Assembly (NCBI GenBank): GCA_963966185.1
Contig: CAWZYM010000212.1
Span: 448,501 to 512,500 of the forward strand
Source: Rhabditoides inermis
Lineage: Eukaryota; Nematoda; Chromadorea; Rhabditida; Rhabditidae
DNA length: 64,000 nt
Direction of reading: 5' to 3'
The stretch's first letter is position 1. The number at the start of each line of letters is the position of its first letter. This document shows positions 1 to 11,778 of this stretch, piece after piece. Below the pieces are notes generated by a model that made no database searches, was not told the origin of the DNA, and saw nothing but the letters and a program-made list of their open reading frames with translations. The translations under genes and the position numbers were made by a program.

Positions 1-966
1 CTCGTCTTTGTTTTATTCGACGTCATATTTACGCTGGAAAGTTATATCATCCGACCGGTAAGCTACAAAACATCACCAATCAGATTATTTCTTGAAGAAT
101 TTCGCTGCGCATGGCTACGCGTTTATGGTGTTCTCGGTAGAAAAGTGGATAGTTGAGAGCGAGGAGTTGACTCGTCTCATTGTCATATCCATATATGGAG
201 GGCTGTTCTGTCAGTCCCTCCACCTCCTTGCTTGCCACTTCATATGTCGATATTTGATCATCAACAGGTAACATCGGGTGGCGGATAGTAAAAATAATTT
301 ATACGGTTATATAATAACACGTGAAAAAAAGAAGATACAACAAAAAAGTGATAATGATACGCTCTATAATAGAAATACGCACGACTTGTGGAGGCGGCGC
401 AGCACACTGATCATCTTCGCTTTCGTCGTCTCCTCCGTTCTGGTGAACATGGCTTGGACGGCCATCTGCGTATTCATGTTCCACCTATCCCCGGAAGAGT
501 TGGACTACGTCCAGCCGGCTGTCAGGGCATACTACGGCAAGAGCGTCAACGAAACGGCAATCATCGGAGCCGTATATTTGGTGTGTGCTATCAATCAATC
601 AATCAATCAATAGTAATCGATAAGTGCACTGTAGCTACCGGATCCTCAGTGGGAGAATCTGGTAGGCATCGCGCTGTGTGTGGGCATATTCACCGCCGAC
701 TTCCTTGTCATCGCCTATTGCTCGTACAGAATTGTCAACGCCAGTCAGCAGCTGGTGTCGAAGAACGCAAAGGAACTGCAGGTTGGTGGCCACGATCCAC
801 ACAACGACCATTCACATATTATACTATTATTATACTATTATAATATTACTACTCCTACTGTATAGGACCAACTGTTTCGCGCGTTGATAGCGCAGAGCGC
901 TGTTCCACTGATATGTGTCTATGTACCATTCGTATGCGTCCATGGAGCAACGATTATCGGTGAATT

Positions 967-1046
<80 letters not shown>

Positions 1047-1225
1047 TTCCCTCTATTCAGCCCTGGACATCAACTCTGTCCTCCAGCACATCGTTCTTCT
1101 CATGGACATTTTTCCTCGATCCCATTCTTATCACTGTCTTCATCAAAGAGTATCGCCTCTTCACAGCCCGCCTGCTTAGAATATCCAATGCCACCTTCGT
1201 GACTGCGATTTCACAATCCAAATGA
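1..1225 (+). CDS. Str-type nematode seven-transmembrane chemoreceptor, 5' partial, frameshifted in last exon
   Basis: Seven-helix G-protein-coupled receptor of the Str chemoreceptor superfamily, expected in the membrane of sensory neurons. Exons read as <1-57, 98-267, 373-580, 650-781, 866-959 and 1061-1225; phases agree at every junction up to the last exon. Family hallmarks are the stretch ending in HFICRYLIINR (like the HFxYRY after helix 3 in Str proteins), hydrophobic helices in exons 373-580, 650-781 and 866-959, and the C-terminal DPILITVFIKEYR, which matches the family's DPLxxxFxIxxYR ending. The first helices lie left of the window. In the last exon the incoming phase gives ALDINSVLQHIVLLM, but the conserved DPILI ending is in the next frame, so there is a one-base shift at a T-run (1109-1113). 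Either a young pseudogene or an assembly error. AATAAA lies at 1384-1389. Family confident, subfamily not. Confidence 0.75.
966..1042 (+). repeat. (CT)n microsatellite in receptor intron
   Basis: An almost pure CT/CTTT tract fills most of the last intron of the receptor gene and runs towards its 3' splice site (CTATTCAG at 1053-1060), where it may serve as the polypyrimidine tract. Confidence 0.95.
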
Positions 1226-1654
1226 GAAATTGGCACGTACGAATACGAATGATAGACGCGTCTGTGTTCTGTGATTGTTACTTGATTCAATTATCACATG
1301 AATGTTTTACGTCTGCAAAACCCTCTGCTCTTCTTTGCGCAAGACAGGGAAGTGCGATAGAACAGAATATGGTAGATCTGTGAAATAAATAATTTGTGTT
1401 TTTTTCATTACATTTTTTCCTAATCAAAATGTAGTAATTACCTTCCCAAGACACCCGAACATTTATCCTACGAAACTATACAGAAGTATTAAGATACCAC
1501 TACTCCATAAAAAATAGCGGCAGCTTTAAAAGAAATCAATTTATCTGGAAAAAATCTCTTCAATTTCGTACATACTCGCATCTACAGAAATAAACACTCC
1601 GTCTACAGTAATCTACAGTAGCATGGTCACAACATCTTCCGGAATGACAGCTTT
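1226..1654. other. intergenic region between two convergent genes
   Basis: AT-rich spacer between the receptor (+) and the reductase (-). It holds the receptor polyadenylation signal AATAAA at 1384-1389. No coding pattern or clear AATAAA for the minus-strand gene was seen. Confidence 0.6.
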
Positions 1655-2594
1655 TCACATCTGATCGGCGCGGTCGGCGGCAGCCTTCACTGCTTCCATG
1701 GCAGCCGAGCGGAATCCTGCAATCATACCGTAACCTACAGTACCCCATCTCTTCCTACCGTACCTCTCTTCTCCAGTTCCCGCACTCCTGCAATGGTCGT
1801 GCCGGCCGGGGAGCACACCTTGTCCTTCAGCAGCCCCGGGTGGTCGCCGCTCTCCAGCACCAGCTTGGCGGCACCCTAGGTATACGGTAGCTGCGGTACT
1901 GGCTACAGTACCCCGTACCATGACAGTCTGAGCGGCGAGCTGCATGGCCTGATCGCGCGAGCACCCGGCGAGTACGCCTCCGTCCGCCAGCGCCTCGATG
2001 AACATGTACGCCTACGGTAGAACGAATTAGGTATACGGTAGCACAAATTAGGTATACGGTAGTTTGAATCCTCACAAAGGCGGGTCCGCATCCGGCGATG
2101 GCCGAACACGCGTTGAACATCTTCTCGTCGCTGCGAGTACACGAGCCGACACTCTCGGCGAAGCGAGTGGCCAGGGTAATCTGGAGAGAGGGACGAAGGG
2201 TGAGAGAGAGAGAGAGAGAGATAGAGAGATAGAGAGAAAGAAATGACTCGCCATCTCAGTCTTCACATCCGCATCGGCCGCCAGCACACTCGCACCAGCG
2301 CCAACCTGAATCAGGGACGTCTCCGGCTACCGTATACCCCATACCTGACACGGAGTGTTGGGCATGAGACGAATCAGCGAGCCGCTGAAGGCAGTCGGGG
2401 CGAGCTGGAATGATTCCTCTCTCTTCCCCTTCCTCCCTCCTTCTCTATTTTCCCCTTCTCTCTTCCTCTCCCTCTTTCTCCCTCCCTCCTTCTCTCTCCC
2501 TCCCTTTCTCTCTCTCTCCCTCCTTCTCTCTCTCCCCTCCCGCCCTTCTCTCCCTTCTCTCTCTCACCCTCCCCTCTCTCCCCCTCTCTATCCT

Positions 2595-2640
<46 letters not shown>

Positions 2641-3318
2641 CCCCCCTCTCCCACCTCCTCCCTCAGCGACTTTGTGGATATGCCGGCCATGACTGATATC
2701 ATGAGAGGGCACCTGCTCATGTCCCAGTCTGTCGACTTCTCAATCTCCTGGAACACAGACTGCCGCATCTGCGGCTTCACAGCCAACACGATCACGCCTG
2801 AAACGTATGGGACATGGTAGCTTGAAACGTATAGGACATGGTAGCTTGAAACGTATAGGACATGGTAGCTTGAAACGTACTCCGATTATTTATATCGAAA
2901 ATTTGGAAATCAATTAAAACGTATTACATCGTCTCAAAAAATCGACTTACAGATAATGATTAGCACCATTATAATTGCATAGATTCCCCCATACCATTGG
3001 CAAAGTCCTTGTTTCGCATCAGCTCCGTGTTGCTCGTGTACACGTACTTGACGCCGCTGTTGCGCTACAGAAATCCACTCATTTCCAAGCTACCGTATCC
3101 CGCACTCACCCACTTCTCCGCCGACGCCTCGCTGCGCACCGTCACGGCGACCTCGTCGGGCGAGAGGTAGCCTGAATACCGTATACCCACCGAATAGCTA
3201 CCGTACCTGCAGCAATGGCTCCCTTGAATAGGGCGGTGGCCATGTTGCCTCCTCCGATGAAGGACATTCGGGGAGAGATGCCTGCGGCCTGACAGAGGAG
3301 TGAGAACTCCGAAGACAT
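1655..3318 (-). CDS. pyrroline-5-carboxylate reductase
   Basis: Catalyses the NAD(P)H-dependent last step of proline synthesis. The N-terminal Rossmann motif [19 protein letters not shown] is followed by exons encoding the [13 protein letters not shown] and VIVLAVKPQ segments, the MAGIS strand, then [15 protein letters not shown] and a C-terminal dimerisation region with [19 protein letters not shown] and [11 protein letters not shown], all in family order. Read exons include 3207-3318, 3110-3171, 2995-3064 and 2655-2797. Introns are as short as 35 bp and carry TACGGTA words. The stop is at 1655-1657. The start is uncertain: ATG at 3318 (MSSEFSLL) or at 3267 (MSFIGGGN), the latter giving the usual family N-terminus. 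The family normally reads SGSGPAY where this has AGCGPAF. No mitochondrial presequence is obvious. Confidence 0.9.
2585..2640. repeat. (CT)n tract in P5CR intron
   Basis: CT-rich stretch from about 2430 with its purest part at 2600-2638. It lies in the intron between the exon encoding MAGISTKSL and the exon encoding LMPNTPCQ. On the coding strand it reads as GA. Confidence 0.9.
2797..2880. repeat. 24-bp tandem repeat, about 3.5 copies, abutting a splice acceptor
   Basis: Direct repeats of the unit CTTGAAACGTATAGGACATG plus GTAG. The copy nearest the exon reads CCTGAAACG, which on the coding strand is the acceptor CGTTTCAG; the other copies read CGTTTCAAG. Confidence 0.85.
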
Positions 3319-3647
3319 GGCTGAAACGACTCGCATACCGTCGCGCAACGGGACAACACCGACAGAGACATGGCGGCGCGTGCGAATGAACACATTCAAG
3401 ACACACTCGCGCATTGCAACACCTGTATTATGACGTCATGGATAGACAGATCTGGGTAAAACCACAAAACACACGCCACCCGCGAAACAAACAACAACGG
3501 GGACGGTCACAACACGATAAGCTCTGGGAACCAAGGATATATAGATCTATGCGTAAAGCTGGGTGCGTTAGTGGACATGCTACATGCGAACTAAAGGAGT
3601 CAGGGATGATGTGCACGTGCGCCTGGCGGAGTACGGTAGGCGGGGAT
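3319..3647. other. intergenic / upstream region of P5CR
   Basis: About 330 bp between the P5CR start and the stop of the next minus-strand gene. It should hold the P5CR promoter or trans-splice site and the 3' UTR of the carrier gene. No AATAAA was recognised and no gene was seen. Confidence 0.5.
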
Positions 3648-4622
3648 TCAAACGCGCGAGCACTTGTCCCATCCGAAGATCTTCTCGGCGACTCCAATGT
3701 AGTAGACGGTCTGGGCGATTCCGAACAGAGGAGCCATCACCATCATGCGGCAAGCGGCGCCCTAGAGAGTGGTGAATAAGGTATTGTACAGTAATCCCGA
3801 GTTGCAGATGAAGGTCAGTCTCTTCAACACTCCAGAATATCATTGAAACACTCTGAACTCTTCCGTCTGCTTCGAAACAATGACCAGAACACAGCGGAAT
3901 TCCAAGAATACCTCGAGAACCCTTCAAAATTCATAGGAATCGATTCCGGTCACTGGCCGCATCATAACACGCGTCTATGCCCATTATCCAAGACACTTCG
4001 TACAGTAACCCGAGCTACCGTACCTTGAACAGAGCGCTGGGTCCCTCGTCGCGCGCGATCTTCATGAGAGCCTCGGGCACGCTGCGGTTCGTCACACCGG
4101 CCTGCCAGAGGAACAGGTAAACAAACAACTCCAATTCCAATACCTGGATACGCGTCTTCACCACATCCAGAGGAGTCACGCACAGCGAAGAGAGAGCGCC
4201 GGCGGTGAGGCCTAAAGGATACAGTAATCAATCATTCTACCGTAACCTACCGGACACGAACGAGGTCCAGAAGACAGCGTCGCCGCTGCCGTCCTTCTTG
4301 CGCGGACCGAGCGAGTCGAGCTGCGCAAACAGAGGGAAGTAGATGATCTGCAAGGGAGACACGGATGATGTGCAGGTACGGGGGGAGTACTGTACCGAGA
4401 AGGCAACGTCGCGGCACATGGTGGGGAGGACGCCGCGGTAGAGACCGAGCAGGCCGTAGTCGGAGATGACACTGCGGATGGCCTGAAGGGGTAGAGGGTG
4501 GAGAGAGAGAGGGGGGAGAGAGAAAGAGAGAGAGAGAGAGAGATAAAGAGAAAGAGAGAGAGAGAGAGATAAAGAGAAAGAGACATAGAGAGAGAAAGAG
4601 GGAGAGAGAGAGAGAAAGATAA

Positions 4623-4654
<32 letters not shown>

Positions 4655-5516
4655 CGCACCTGGATGGCGGAGACGGGCGTGGCCGACTGCTGCATGCGGA
4701 TCTTAAGCAGCTCCATCGGAGTCGTCACTATCACCTGAAAGCATCAAACGTGAGTGAACAAGTATACCTACTTGTTACGTTGTTACGTGTCTACTAACAA
4801 GTGTACGTACTTGTTACTACTTATGGACTACTGCTGCTAAAGAAACAGGTACAATTTTCCAGAATCAAAGAAAGATGCAGGGCTAAAGAGACAACGATAA
4901 AAAGAACAAATGGATCAAAAGGAATATCGAACCTGGAACAATCCAGCGGCACCTCCTGCAGCCATGCCGCGCAGAGGCGACAGCTTCTCGCCGTCACCCT
5001 GAATCGATACATCAATATTCAGAGTATTCACTGTAATCAAAGCTGCATCGAATCATAACACAATACGCACCTTGCATAGCTTGTGTCGGAAGAAGTCGTT
5101 GGCGACTAGTTTGATGGCCTTCTCGGGGGTGATGAGGAGGACGTTGATGGAGGCGCCCTGGTAGAAGGCCTTCGCGCGGGCGAGCGGGTTCGGGGCGGCG
5201 GCGCGCCACGTTTGCCGAGCGGTGGCGACGATTGAAGTGGACGTCTTCGAGTTCTGCATGCGGGTCTGAAAGTGGAGAATGTGGAAGATAAGCATATAGG
5301 AACTTTCCCAAACCACGGATATTAGCTCACCTTGATGAGATCGAGAGGGAAGACGCAGGAGACTCCGACGATGCCAGCAATACCACCGTTGAGGATCTTG
5401 GGCGTGTAGCAGAACTGTTTCACCTGTAGAAAGGGTAGGAGATGATCAAGGAATACAGGGCGTACCTGACACGGGTTCTCCTCCGGATCGATGATGGAGA
5501 GATCCGAGTTGTCCAT
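3648..5516 (-). CDS. mitochondrial carrier of SLC25 family, glutamate carrier type (SLC25A18/22-like)
   Basis: Inner-membrane carrier; closest by motif to the mitochondrial glutamate/H+ symporters. The three repeats of the SLC25 fold carry signature motifs [20 protein letters not shown] and [10 protein letters not shown], each split by or close to an intron. Other matches are [11 protein letters not shown] at the start of repeat 1, [36 protein letters not shown], and the C-terminal [20 protein letters not shown], which is very close to the end of GC1-type carriers. The first exon 5466-5516 encodes [17 protein letters not shown]; the stop is at 3648-3650. Many exons are separated by tiny introns containing TACGGTA or TACAGTA; one intron (4491-4660) is largely GA repeats. 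Glutamate as substrate is inferred from family resemblance. It neighbours the proline-synthesis enzyme P5CR, also on the minus strand. Confidence 0.88.
4501..4650. repeat. (GA)n microsatellite in carrier intron
   Basis: About 150 bp of GA with AAAGA and ATAAAGA interruptions, in the intron between the [10 protein letters not shown] exon and the GLLGLYRG exon. The coding strand reads CT, so it abuts a 3' splice site as pyrimidine tract. Confidence 0.95.
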
Positions 5517-5975
5517 GCCGCCGCCGTGGTTGGGTTAGTGCTGGGTGAGAGAGCAAGACAGTCACAAGCACCACCACCAACCCAAGCAAGCAAGCAAAGG
5601 TGCCGGTGCAACGGAAGGAGGACAAACATTCTCGACCACTAGCGAGCACAACAGCAATCACACAACACACGACATGCAGCAAACAAGTGACAAACACAAT
5701 ACAAAATTAGAACTATGAGCTAGATCAAACATGATAAAAATGATATCGATAAATGATATAAATAAAAATCAAACGGAAAACATTCTAATTACGCCGATCT
5801 TGAATATTTTACACGTATATTCGTGCAAAGTATCCGTACTAAAATATTCAAAATTTTGCTAATTTTCTCGTTTCTATTGATTTTGTTCACATTCACGTTC
5901 GCTCCTGCTCCTTCTCCGTTGTTTGTGATACGTTTTCAAATATCATTTACATCAGATAGGTGTTGTATGTCAGGT
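5517..5975. other. divergent intergenic region, probable shared promoter
   Basis: About 460 bp between the carrier (-) and the small mitochondrial protein (+). The stretch 5700-5890 is AT-rich, with ATAAATGATATAAATAAAAATC. A TATGTCAG directly before 5974 could be a cis- or trans-splice acceptor for the right-hand gene. Confidence 0.5.
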
Positions 5976-6362
5976 ATGAACCGCGTTCTGTGCACGATCC
6001 CGCGTCTGGCGCGCGCGCACGGCACCCGCTCGGGCATCTCTGCCGCACCCGAGATCGGCACCGGCATCGAGCACGCCGAGGCGACCAAGAAGCGCGGCAT
6101 GCAGAACCCGTCCGACTGGAAGGCGTACAAGTGCGAGGAGTACCTTAACTTCAACAAGTACTCCTACTACGACGCCGAGGTGAGCGAGATGTTTTTCTCT
6201 GTTTTGATGTTTTGCCATTTACTTTTTGCAATTCATTCAGGTTACAATGTTTTGAAATGTGTTCTCAAATATGTATCATATGTTTAGGTTGTGATGAAGC
6301 CGTCTCGCGTCACCCAGCCCTCGAACAAGCGCCCCGACACCGCCCCCGCTGTCAGGCAGTAG
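5976..6362 (+). CDS. small mitochondrial protein, NDUFV3-like complex I subunit candidate
   Basis: Two exons, 5976-6179 and 6288-6362, joined in phase 0. The N-terminus MNRVLCTIPRLARAHGTRSG is rich in Arg without acidic residues, as in mitochondrial presequences. The C-terminal half has DWKAYKCEEYLNFNKYSYYD and RVTQPSNKR, which resembles the conserved tail of NDUFV3 (Tyr-rich segment followed by R..QPS), an accessory subunit of the NADH-binding module. The match is short, so the identification is tentative. An alternative start is the ATG at 5967; 5976 was preferred because a CAG acceptor (5971-5973) lies between the two. AATAAA at 6401-6406 precedes the ric-8 start by about 195 bp, typical operon spacing in nematodes. 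Confidence 0.5.
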
Positions 6363-6600
6363 ACTGTATTTTTAGATTCTTGCTCAGAATAGATTGAATG
6401 AATAAATGTATATTTTATATCACTCGACTTGTCGTGACTGCTCACTATCCGGTTGCATATACCGATTACATACTTCACCTACCCTGTGCAAAACTGTCGG
6501 CACCTGGGTTGCCACGCAACACTCGTTATCGTATTTGTGGTATAATTGTTCATTATACAATTTTCGGGTTACCAATAAGACTATATGACTTGTTTAGAAT

Positions 6601-7638
6601 ATGACCTTGTCGCGAGACGAAGTGAACTCGTGGTCGGGTCTGAGCGATGCGGACCTTTCCAAACGACTAGTCTCACTCAACGCCGCACTCAGCAAGCAGT
6701 TCAAGTTTCCCGACATTAACAGAGCCGCCAAGCAGGTAACAACTCTTCATGTTTTTTGTATAGCCTGCGACAGAGCTATAGTTTTCGAATACGTGCCTCT
6801 CTTGTTTTGCGCGCTATTGCAGAGAACTGACTCTCCGTCTTCCTCTGATCTACCCGACCGCGCAACTATATTTATTGATCAATCTCAGGAGCTGTCTGAC
6901 TTCTGGGTGGACCGCTCGCTGACCGCGAATCGCTCAGTGTTCCGACACGTGCTGGAATTGATCCGCATTCTCGCCAGGGATAGTCAGGTAGGGAAAACAA
7001 GTAGTAATCAATAATTTACATGTAATGTTTTGTAGGACATTGCGTGTTTGTCTGGCGACAAGATGAGCGCGTTCATCACAACCAGCGCTGGTCTGAACGA
7101 GAAGGCGCCGGAGGACGATGTCGACGGTCGGTAGTTTGTGATGGAACGGACAACTTTATGCTTTTCCATTTTTCATCTTTTTACTTGATTTTTTTTTAAA
7201 ATTTGATTTGTTCTTCTTTTTTCTTTTTGTCATGCAAGTTGTTTTGCAGTTATCATGGAGGCGGAGAAGTGCCTCATCAACCTGCTCTACAACAGCCCCT
7301 CGGCACGCCGCCACTTTGAGTCAGTCTCGTCGCTCGCTATATTGATTCATATGAGCTGTTCAGATCGTCTGCGATGCCCATGTTCGTCTCCCGAATCACT
7401 TTCTGCGCGGGCGGAGAAGTGGCGGAGGGAGCGGTGAGTGAAGAGATGAATTCGATTTGCACCATATAGTTATAGTTGTTGCGGTTAGTTATAGTTATAG
7501 TCAGTTGCAGTTGCATATAGTTGCAGTTGCACATTATAACTAATTGTAAAGTGGACTTGGATTGCTCGACACATCGACCGACCAAACCATCTCCACAATC
7601 CTATCCTCATTCAGTGCTTGACTGTTTTATGGATAAAC

Positions 7639-7675
<37 letters not shown>

Positions 7676-10317
7676 GTTGCAGCCCCCGTCCTCTCCCTAC
7701 CTGTCTACGATGCCGCCCGACACACTGTCCACCCTCGCATCCCTCGACCTCCGCCTCGCCTTCATTCTCACCGCACACTCGAACGAGTTGCAGGTGAGCT
7801 TCTTTGATATTTTATTGTATATGTGTAATGTAAATTATTGTACATCATGCACGAATAATAAATGTTTAACGTAGGATGATTTGAATGTGACACGTGACAC
7901 GCCTCTGTGAGAATGAGAAACGGGGTCCGCTCGAAAAAGCCCACTGCCCACATGGAAGTCAGTGGTGTGGTGTTGCAGAAGCAGTGGCGCGAGTCGGTGT
8001 CGATGGTGTCGACGCTGTGCCGTGTGTGTGACGGCTGCGTGGGCGGCCCGGCGGCGGCCGAGGAGAAGGCCATCGAGGCACTCAAGACCCTATTCAACAT
8101 TATGTGCCACGCCAGCAGCGGCATCGATGAGGTCGGTTTGACATTCAGTGAATTTGGGGTGAGCGAGTGATCATGGAAATTTTGAAATAAGAGAGCTATA
8201 GGTTGAGCCAAGGGTCAGCTATGCCGCATTGTACATTTCCTGTTGGCAGATAAAGATTATTATTATAGTATCTATTGCAGCGCAGCGTGGTGTGTCTGAT
8301 GTCTGTGTGCGTGCGTCTCTTGCGCGGCCCCGCCCCCATGGCTGTCCGCGAGAACACGGTCAACCTCATGGCCGCCGTCCCCGTCAGGGTCGAGCTCGTC
8401 TGCCCCCCGGTCGAGGTGCCGGTGAGTCAGTGTGACGATCATCAGAATCAGAATGTTTATCTCGAATCAAGTAGCACAAAGGTTCATGTGATTTCGTGAT
8501 GTGATGTGACGTTAATGTGAATTGTGATATTCGTATTGATTTTGATTTTTGATTTGATTGATGGATTGTTCATGTTCTGTTTTGAATAGTTCTCGTATAT
8601 TGTTATTGTGTGTTTGCAGGAATCTGCGTCGCCACTGCAGTTTGGCGGCTTTGACATGACTGTGGTGCAGGCGGTGATGGACACTATGGTGGAGAAGATG
8701 ACGCCAGAGGTGGGGGCGGGATCTGAGTGGGCGTGGTCAGAATGATAGTTACAGATTGAGAAGAGCCCGGAGTGCGATCTGCTCGGCACGTACTTTACCG
8801 CCCTCATTCACATTTGCAAGTCGTGCAAGGAGGCGCGTCGCTACTGCCGACTGAAGGTGAGTGGAAGGGGGTGAAGGAGAAGAGGCGGAGCGAGAGTGGG
8901 CGTGGTCATGTCTTTGTTTAGGTGCTTCCGCCCCTGACCGCTAGCGAGGTGGAACGTCGCCCGGACGAGGGAGAGTCGCTCAGAAACAAGGTATTGTTTT
9001 TTTTTTACAATTCAAGATAATGCTGCGTGCATTTCCATATGTGTCATTTTTGCGAAACATATTTTGTAATTTTTCGTTTAGATCATTCGCGTGATGAGCA
9101 GCCCTGCCAACTGTCGCGAGCTGGCCGCCGAATTCCTCTTTGTGCTCTGCAAGCGGTCTGGTGAGTTATTGATTTATCGACTACTCGCTTGATTGAGGGT
9201 GTCAATTGAGACGTTTGCAGTGAATCGTCTGATCAAGTACAGCGGTCTGGGGCACGCGGCGGGTCTGCTGGCCAACTCTGGTCTGCTGGGGGCGATCAAC
9301 GAGCCGAAGCGGGCCAGCGACAGCGAGGACAGCGAGACGGACGAGTGGAAGGAGGTGGAGCCACGGTCGGTGGGGAGAGGGGAGGGGGAGGGGTAGGCTG
9401 CGAGTCAATCAAACAGTCGTTGATTCGTGTTCGGGATGGCAAACATGATTATGACACGTACAAAACGAAATCACGCGTAAGAACCTAGCTGCGGTCGGTG
9501 GGGGGGAGGGGAGGGGGACAGGCTTAGTTGTATTGTATCGCGATGATTTTCTATTTATTGGAAAGTTGGATGGATTGATGTTTTCTTAATTGGTTGGATG
9601 GTGGTGGTATGTATACTGATCACACAATTGTTTTAAACGAGTGGAGTTGTTGTAGTGGAATTCATGAAACGTATTAGGAAGGAGTTTCTGTATCGGATGT
9701 GTGAAACCAGTGATTTATGTGTGTTGTTTTGCAGCGTGAACCCTGTGACTGGCCACATTCGGGAGGAGCGCGAGGATGTGTTTGCGGGGATGAGCGAGGA
9801 GCAGAAGGAGCACGAGGCGATGAAGCTCGTCAACTGCATCGACAGAATGATGAGCGACGGACTCATCAAGCCCGGATCGGTGCGTGCAGGTGGATGTGAA
9901 CGAGGAAATGCAAGGATGATGATGATCTTGGTCTGGACAGCGTTATCCATTATCCGCACGATTAATCGTGTGCGATTCGCAGAATCTCAATATAGCAAGA
10001 TTAGAGGCATGATGTTGTGTATTGTTTGTGAGTTGGAGTGGAGACGGCGATGAGATGTGATTGCACTAAAGTGGCCTGAAATGGTTAGCTATTTGTGTGG
10101 TTGCTAAATGAAGGAGTAGGGGTTGTCTCGGCCGTAATTTGTTTGTGTGCAAATTGTGATTCAGATTAGAGTGAATTGATTGATTACTGGTACATACTTG
10201 TTGATTGGCCACTCTTTGCAGATTGGCGCTGATGGAAAGCCGTGTGCGGTGAGCCACGTGATGGAGCTTCTGAAGGACGTACCAGACCAGAAGCACAGCG
10301 ATTCGGACTCGGACTAG
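6601..10317 (+). CDS. ric-8: synembryn (RIC-8), G-alpha guanine exchange factor and chaperone
   Basis: Cytosolic armadillo-like protein that acts as a receptor-independent exchange factor and folding chaperone for G-alpha subunits, needed for synaptic transmission and spindle positioning. Family landmarks are LDLRLAFILTAHSNELQ, NRLIKYSGLGHAAGLLANSG, the acidic linker DSEDSETDEWKEVEP followed by NPVTG, and EHEAMKLVNCIDRMMSDG. The C-terminus ends in SDSDSD before TAG at 10315-10317. Read exons include 6601-6735, 6889-6987, 7036-7126 and 7250 onwards; about 14 in all, and borders around 7330-7440 are unclear. The start ATG follows TGTTTAGAAT, a likely trans-splice acceptor. Intron 1 (6736-6888) is 153 bp and open in frame. 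AATAAA lies at 10513-10518. Confidence 0.88.
6752..6880 (+). repeat. dispersed repeat copy 1 (intron of ric-8)
   Basis: Contains CTCTCTTGTTTTGCGCGCTA, TTGCAGAGAACTGACTCTCC and CTTCCTCTGATCTACCC. Matching words occur in a hexokinase intron near 12463-12570 and near 48062-48125. Confidence 0.7.
7632..7673 (+). repeat. (ATT)n microsatellite in ric-8 intron
   Basis: Perfect ATT trinucleotide run directly before a TTGCAG acceptor. Confidence 0.95.
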
Positions 10318-11746
10318 AAAGAGGTGAAGGATTAAGAAAGGGGGAGCGGGGCAAGGAAAGTCAGCTGCCGACACTGTGTTGAATTGTATTCACATATGTT
10401 TTCTGTATGCTCCTGTCGACTGTATATTTTGTGTACGCATTGTATTTATTAATAATCTGTAATTTATATTTAATAATGCTGATCTCATGTTGTAAGTTGT
10501 AATACATTTTGTAATAAACAGTTTTTTTTATCCCGTCTGATTTTTTTATTGCTCCTGCACTATGATCTGTTCGCGACAGATTTCGATATCTGACGTCTTT
10601 GATTGATGTTTTCCCTGCTCATGCTCCTTCTCTGTGCTCGTTCTTCTCGAATTTTCTTTCTTTGTGGACGCGTGTGGTTGTGATAGCCTGAATATGACAT
10701 TGTGCCATTGTGGTGAGTGGTGAGTGTAAAGTATGTACGTAGTAGCATCACCGTGGGAGCGCAATGGCCACATTTCCGCGGCTTCGTGGGTGGTTCGGGG
10801 AGCTGGTGCGAAAAAGTGGTGACGCGAAACGCACATGGCCCAGCAGCGGCGCAGGCAGGCAAGCAGACGGACGGGCGACTCGTCTCGTCTCTCGCCACGC
10901 CGTTTGATTCTCCGCCCGTTCCATTCGCACCCTCTCTCCCCCTCCCCCCTCCCCTCCCACTCTCTCCCGCTCTCTCACCGCCGCACGCGTCAATATTCCC
11001 TCGTCCCGCGGCGCCCGCCGGCACTACACGTTCGCTTTCGTAGTGTGCGTCTCTATCTCTCTATCTCTCTCTCCTCTCTCTCTCCGCCTATTTCCATTTC
11101 CCACTCCTTCTTCCCTCCGGACACGACATACGAAGGGAACGAGCATCGATAGTTCAATCAAGTGGTTGATTGAGGCTGTATTTGGACGACTTGGTGCTTG
11201 TTTGTTTCGGAATGTCTGAGCCGCGTTGACTTGTGTGTGTTCTCTTCCGGCCTATATGTTGTGTGGTTGATTGAGGCTGTATTTGGACGAGTTGTAGATT
11301 ACATCGGTGACGTATGCATTGTTTTGTCGGGTTTCCTCTCATTGCCGACCCGCAGCACAACCTCGGAAGAGTAGTAGTAGTATAGTAATGTAGGAGGTAG
11401 GGTAACGAAATCGCGTCGAGCATTGATTCGTGTTGTTTGTGTTGCTTTGCGTAGTTCATTTCTTTAAATTAGAATTAGTGTGTCTGCCGCTTAGTGTACA
11501 CTTTTTTCTTTCGTGTGAGTGAGTGGCGATGACAGGAAATTGTATTGCGTGTTACGCAGTTGGTTGGTGACGATGTCGTGAATAACGTGAGTAATCACAG
11601 TACATTTTGAGTTAGGAAAAAGGAGGCGAGACCAGGTTGAAAATTGCATGCGTCTGTTTTTGTATGTGTCTTGTATGTATACGTGAGTCGTCGCGTTTTG
11701 CGCATCATTCGTTCCGTGTCTCTCTTTTTCCCTGCGCCCTGCCCGA

Positions 11747-11778
<32 letters not shown>

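Noticed and set aside
10560..11043. Overlapping open frames on both strands upstream of hexokinase
   Set aside because: All three are driven by biased composition (CCCTC and CTCTC). No splice signals or motifs.
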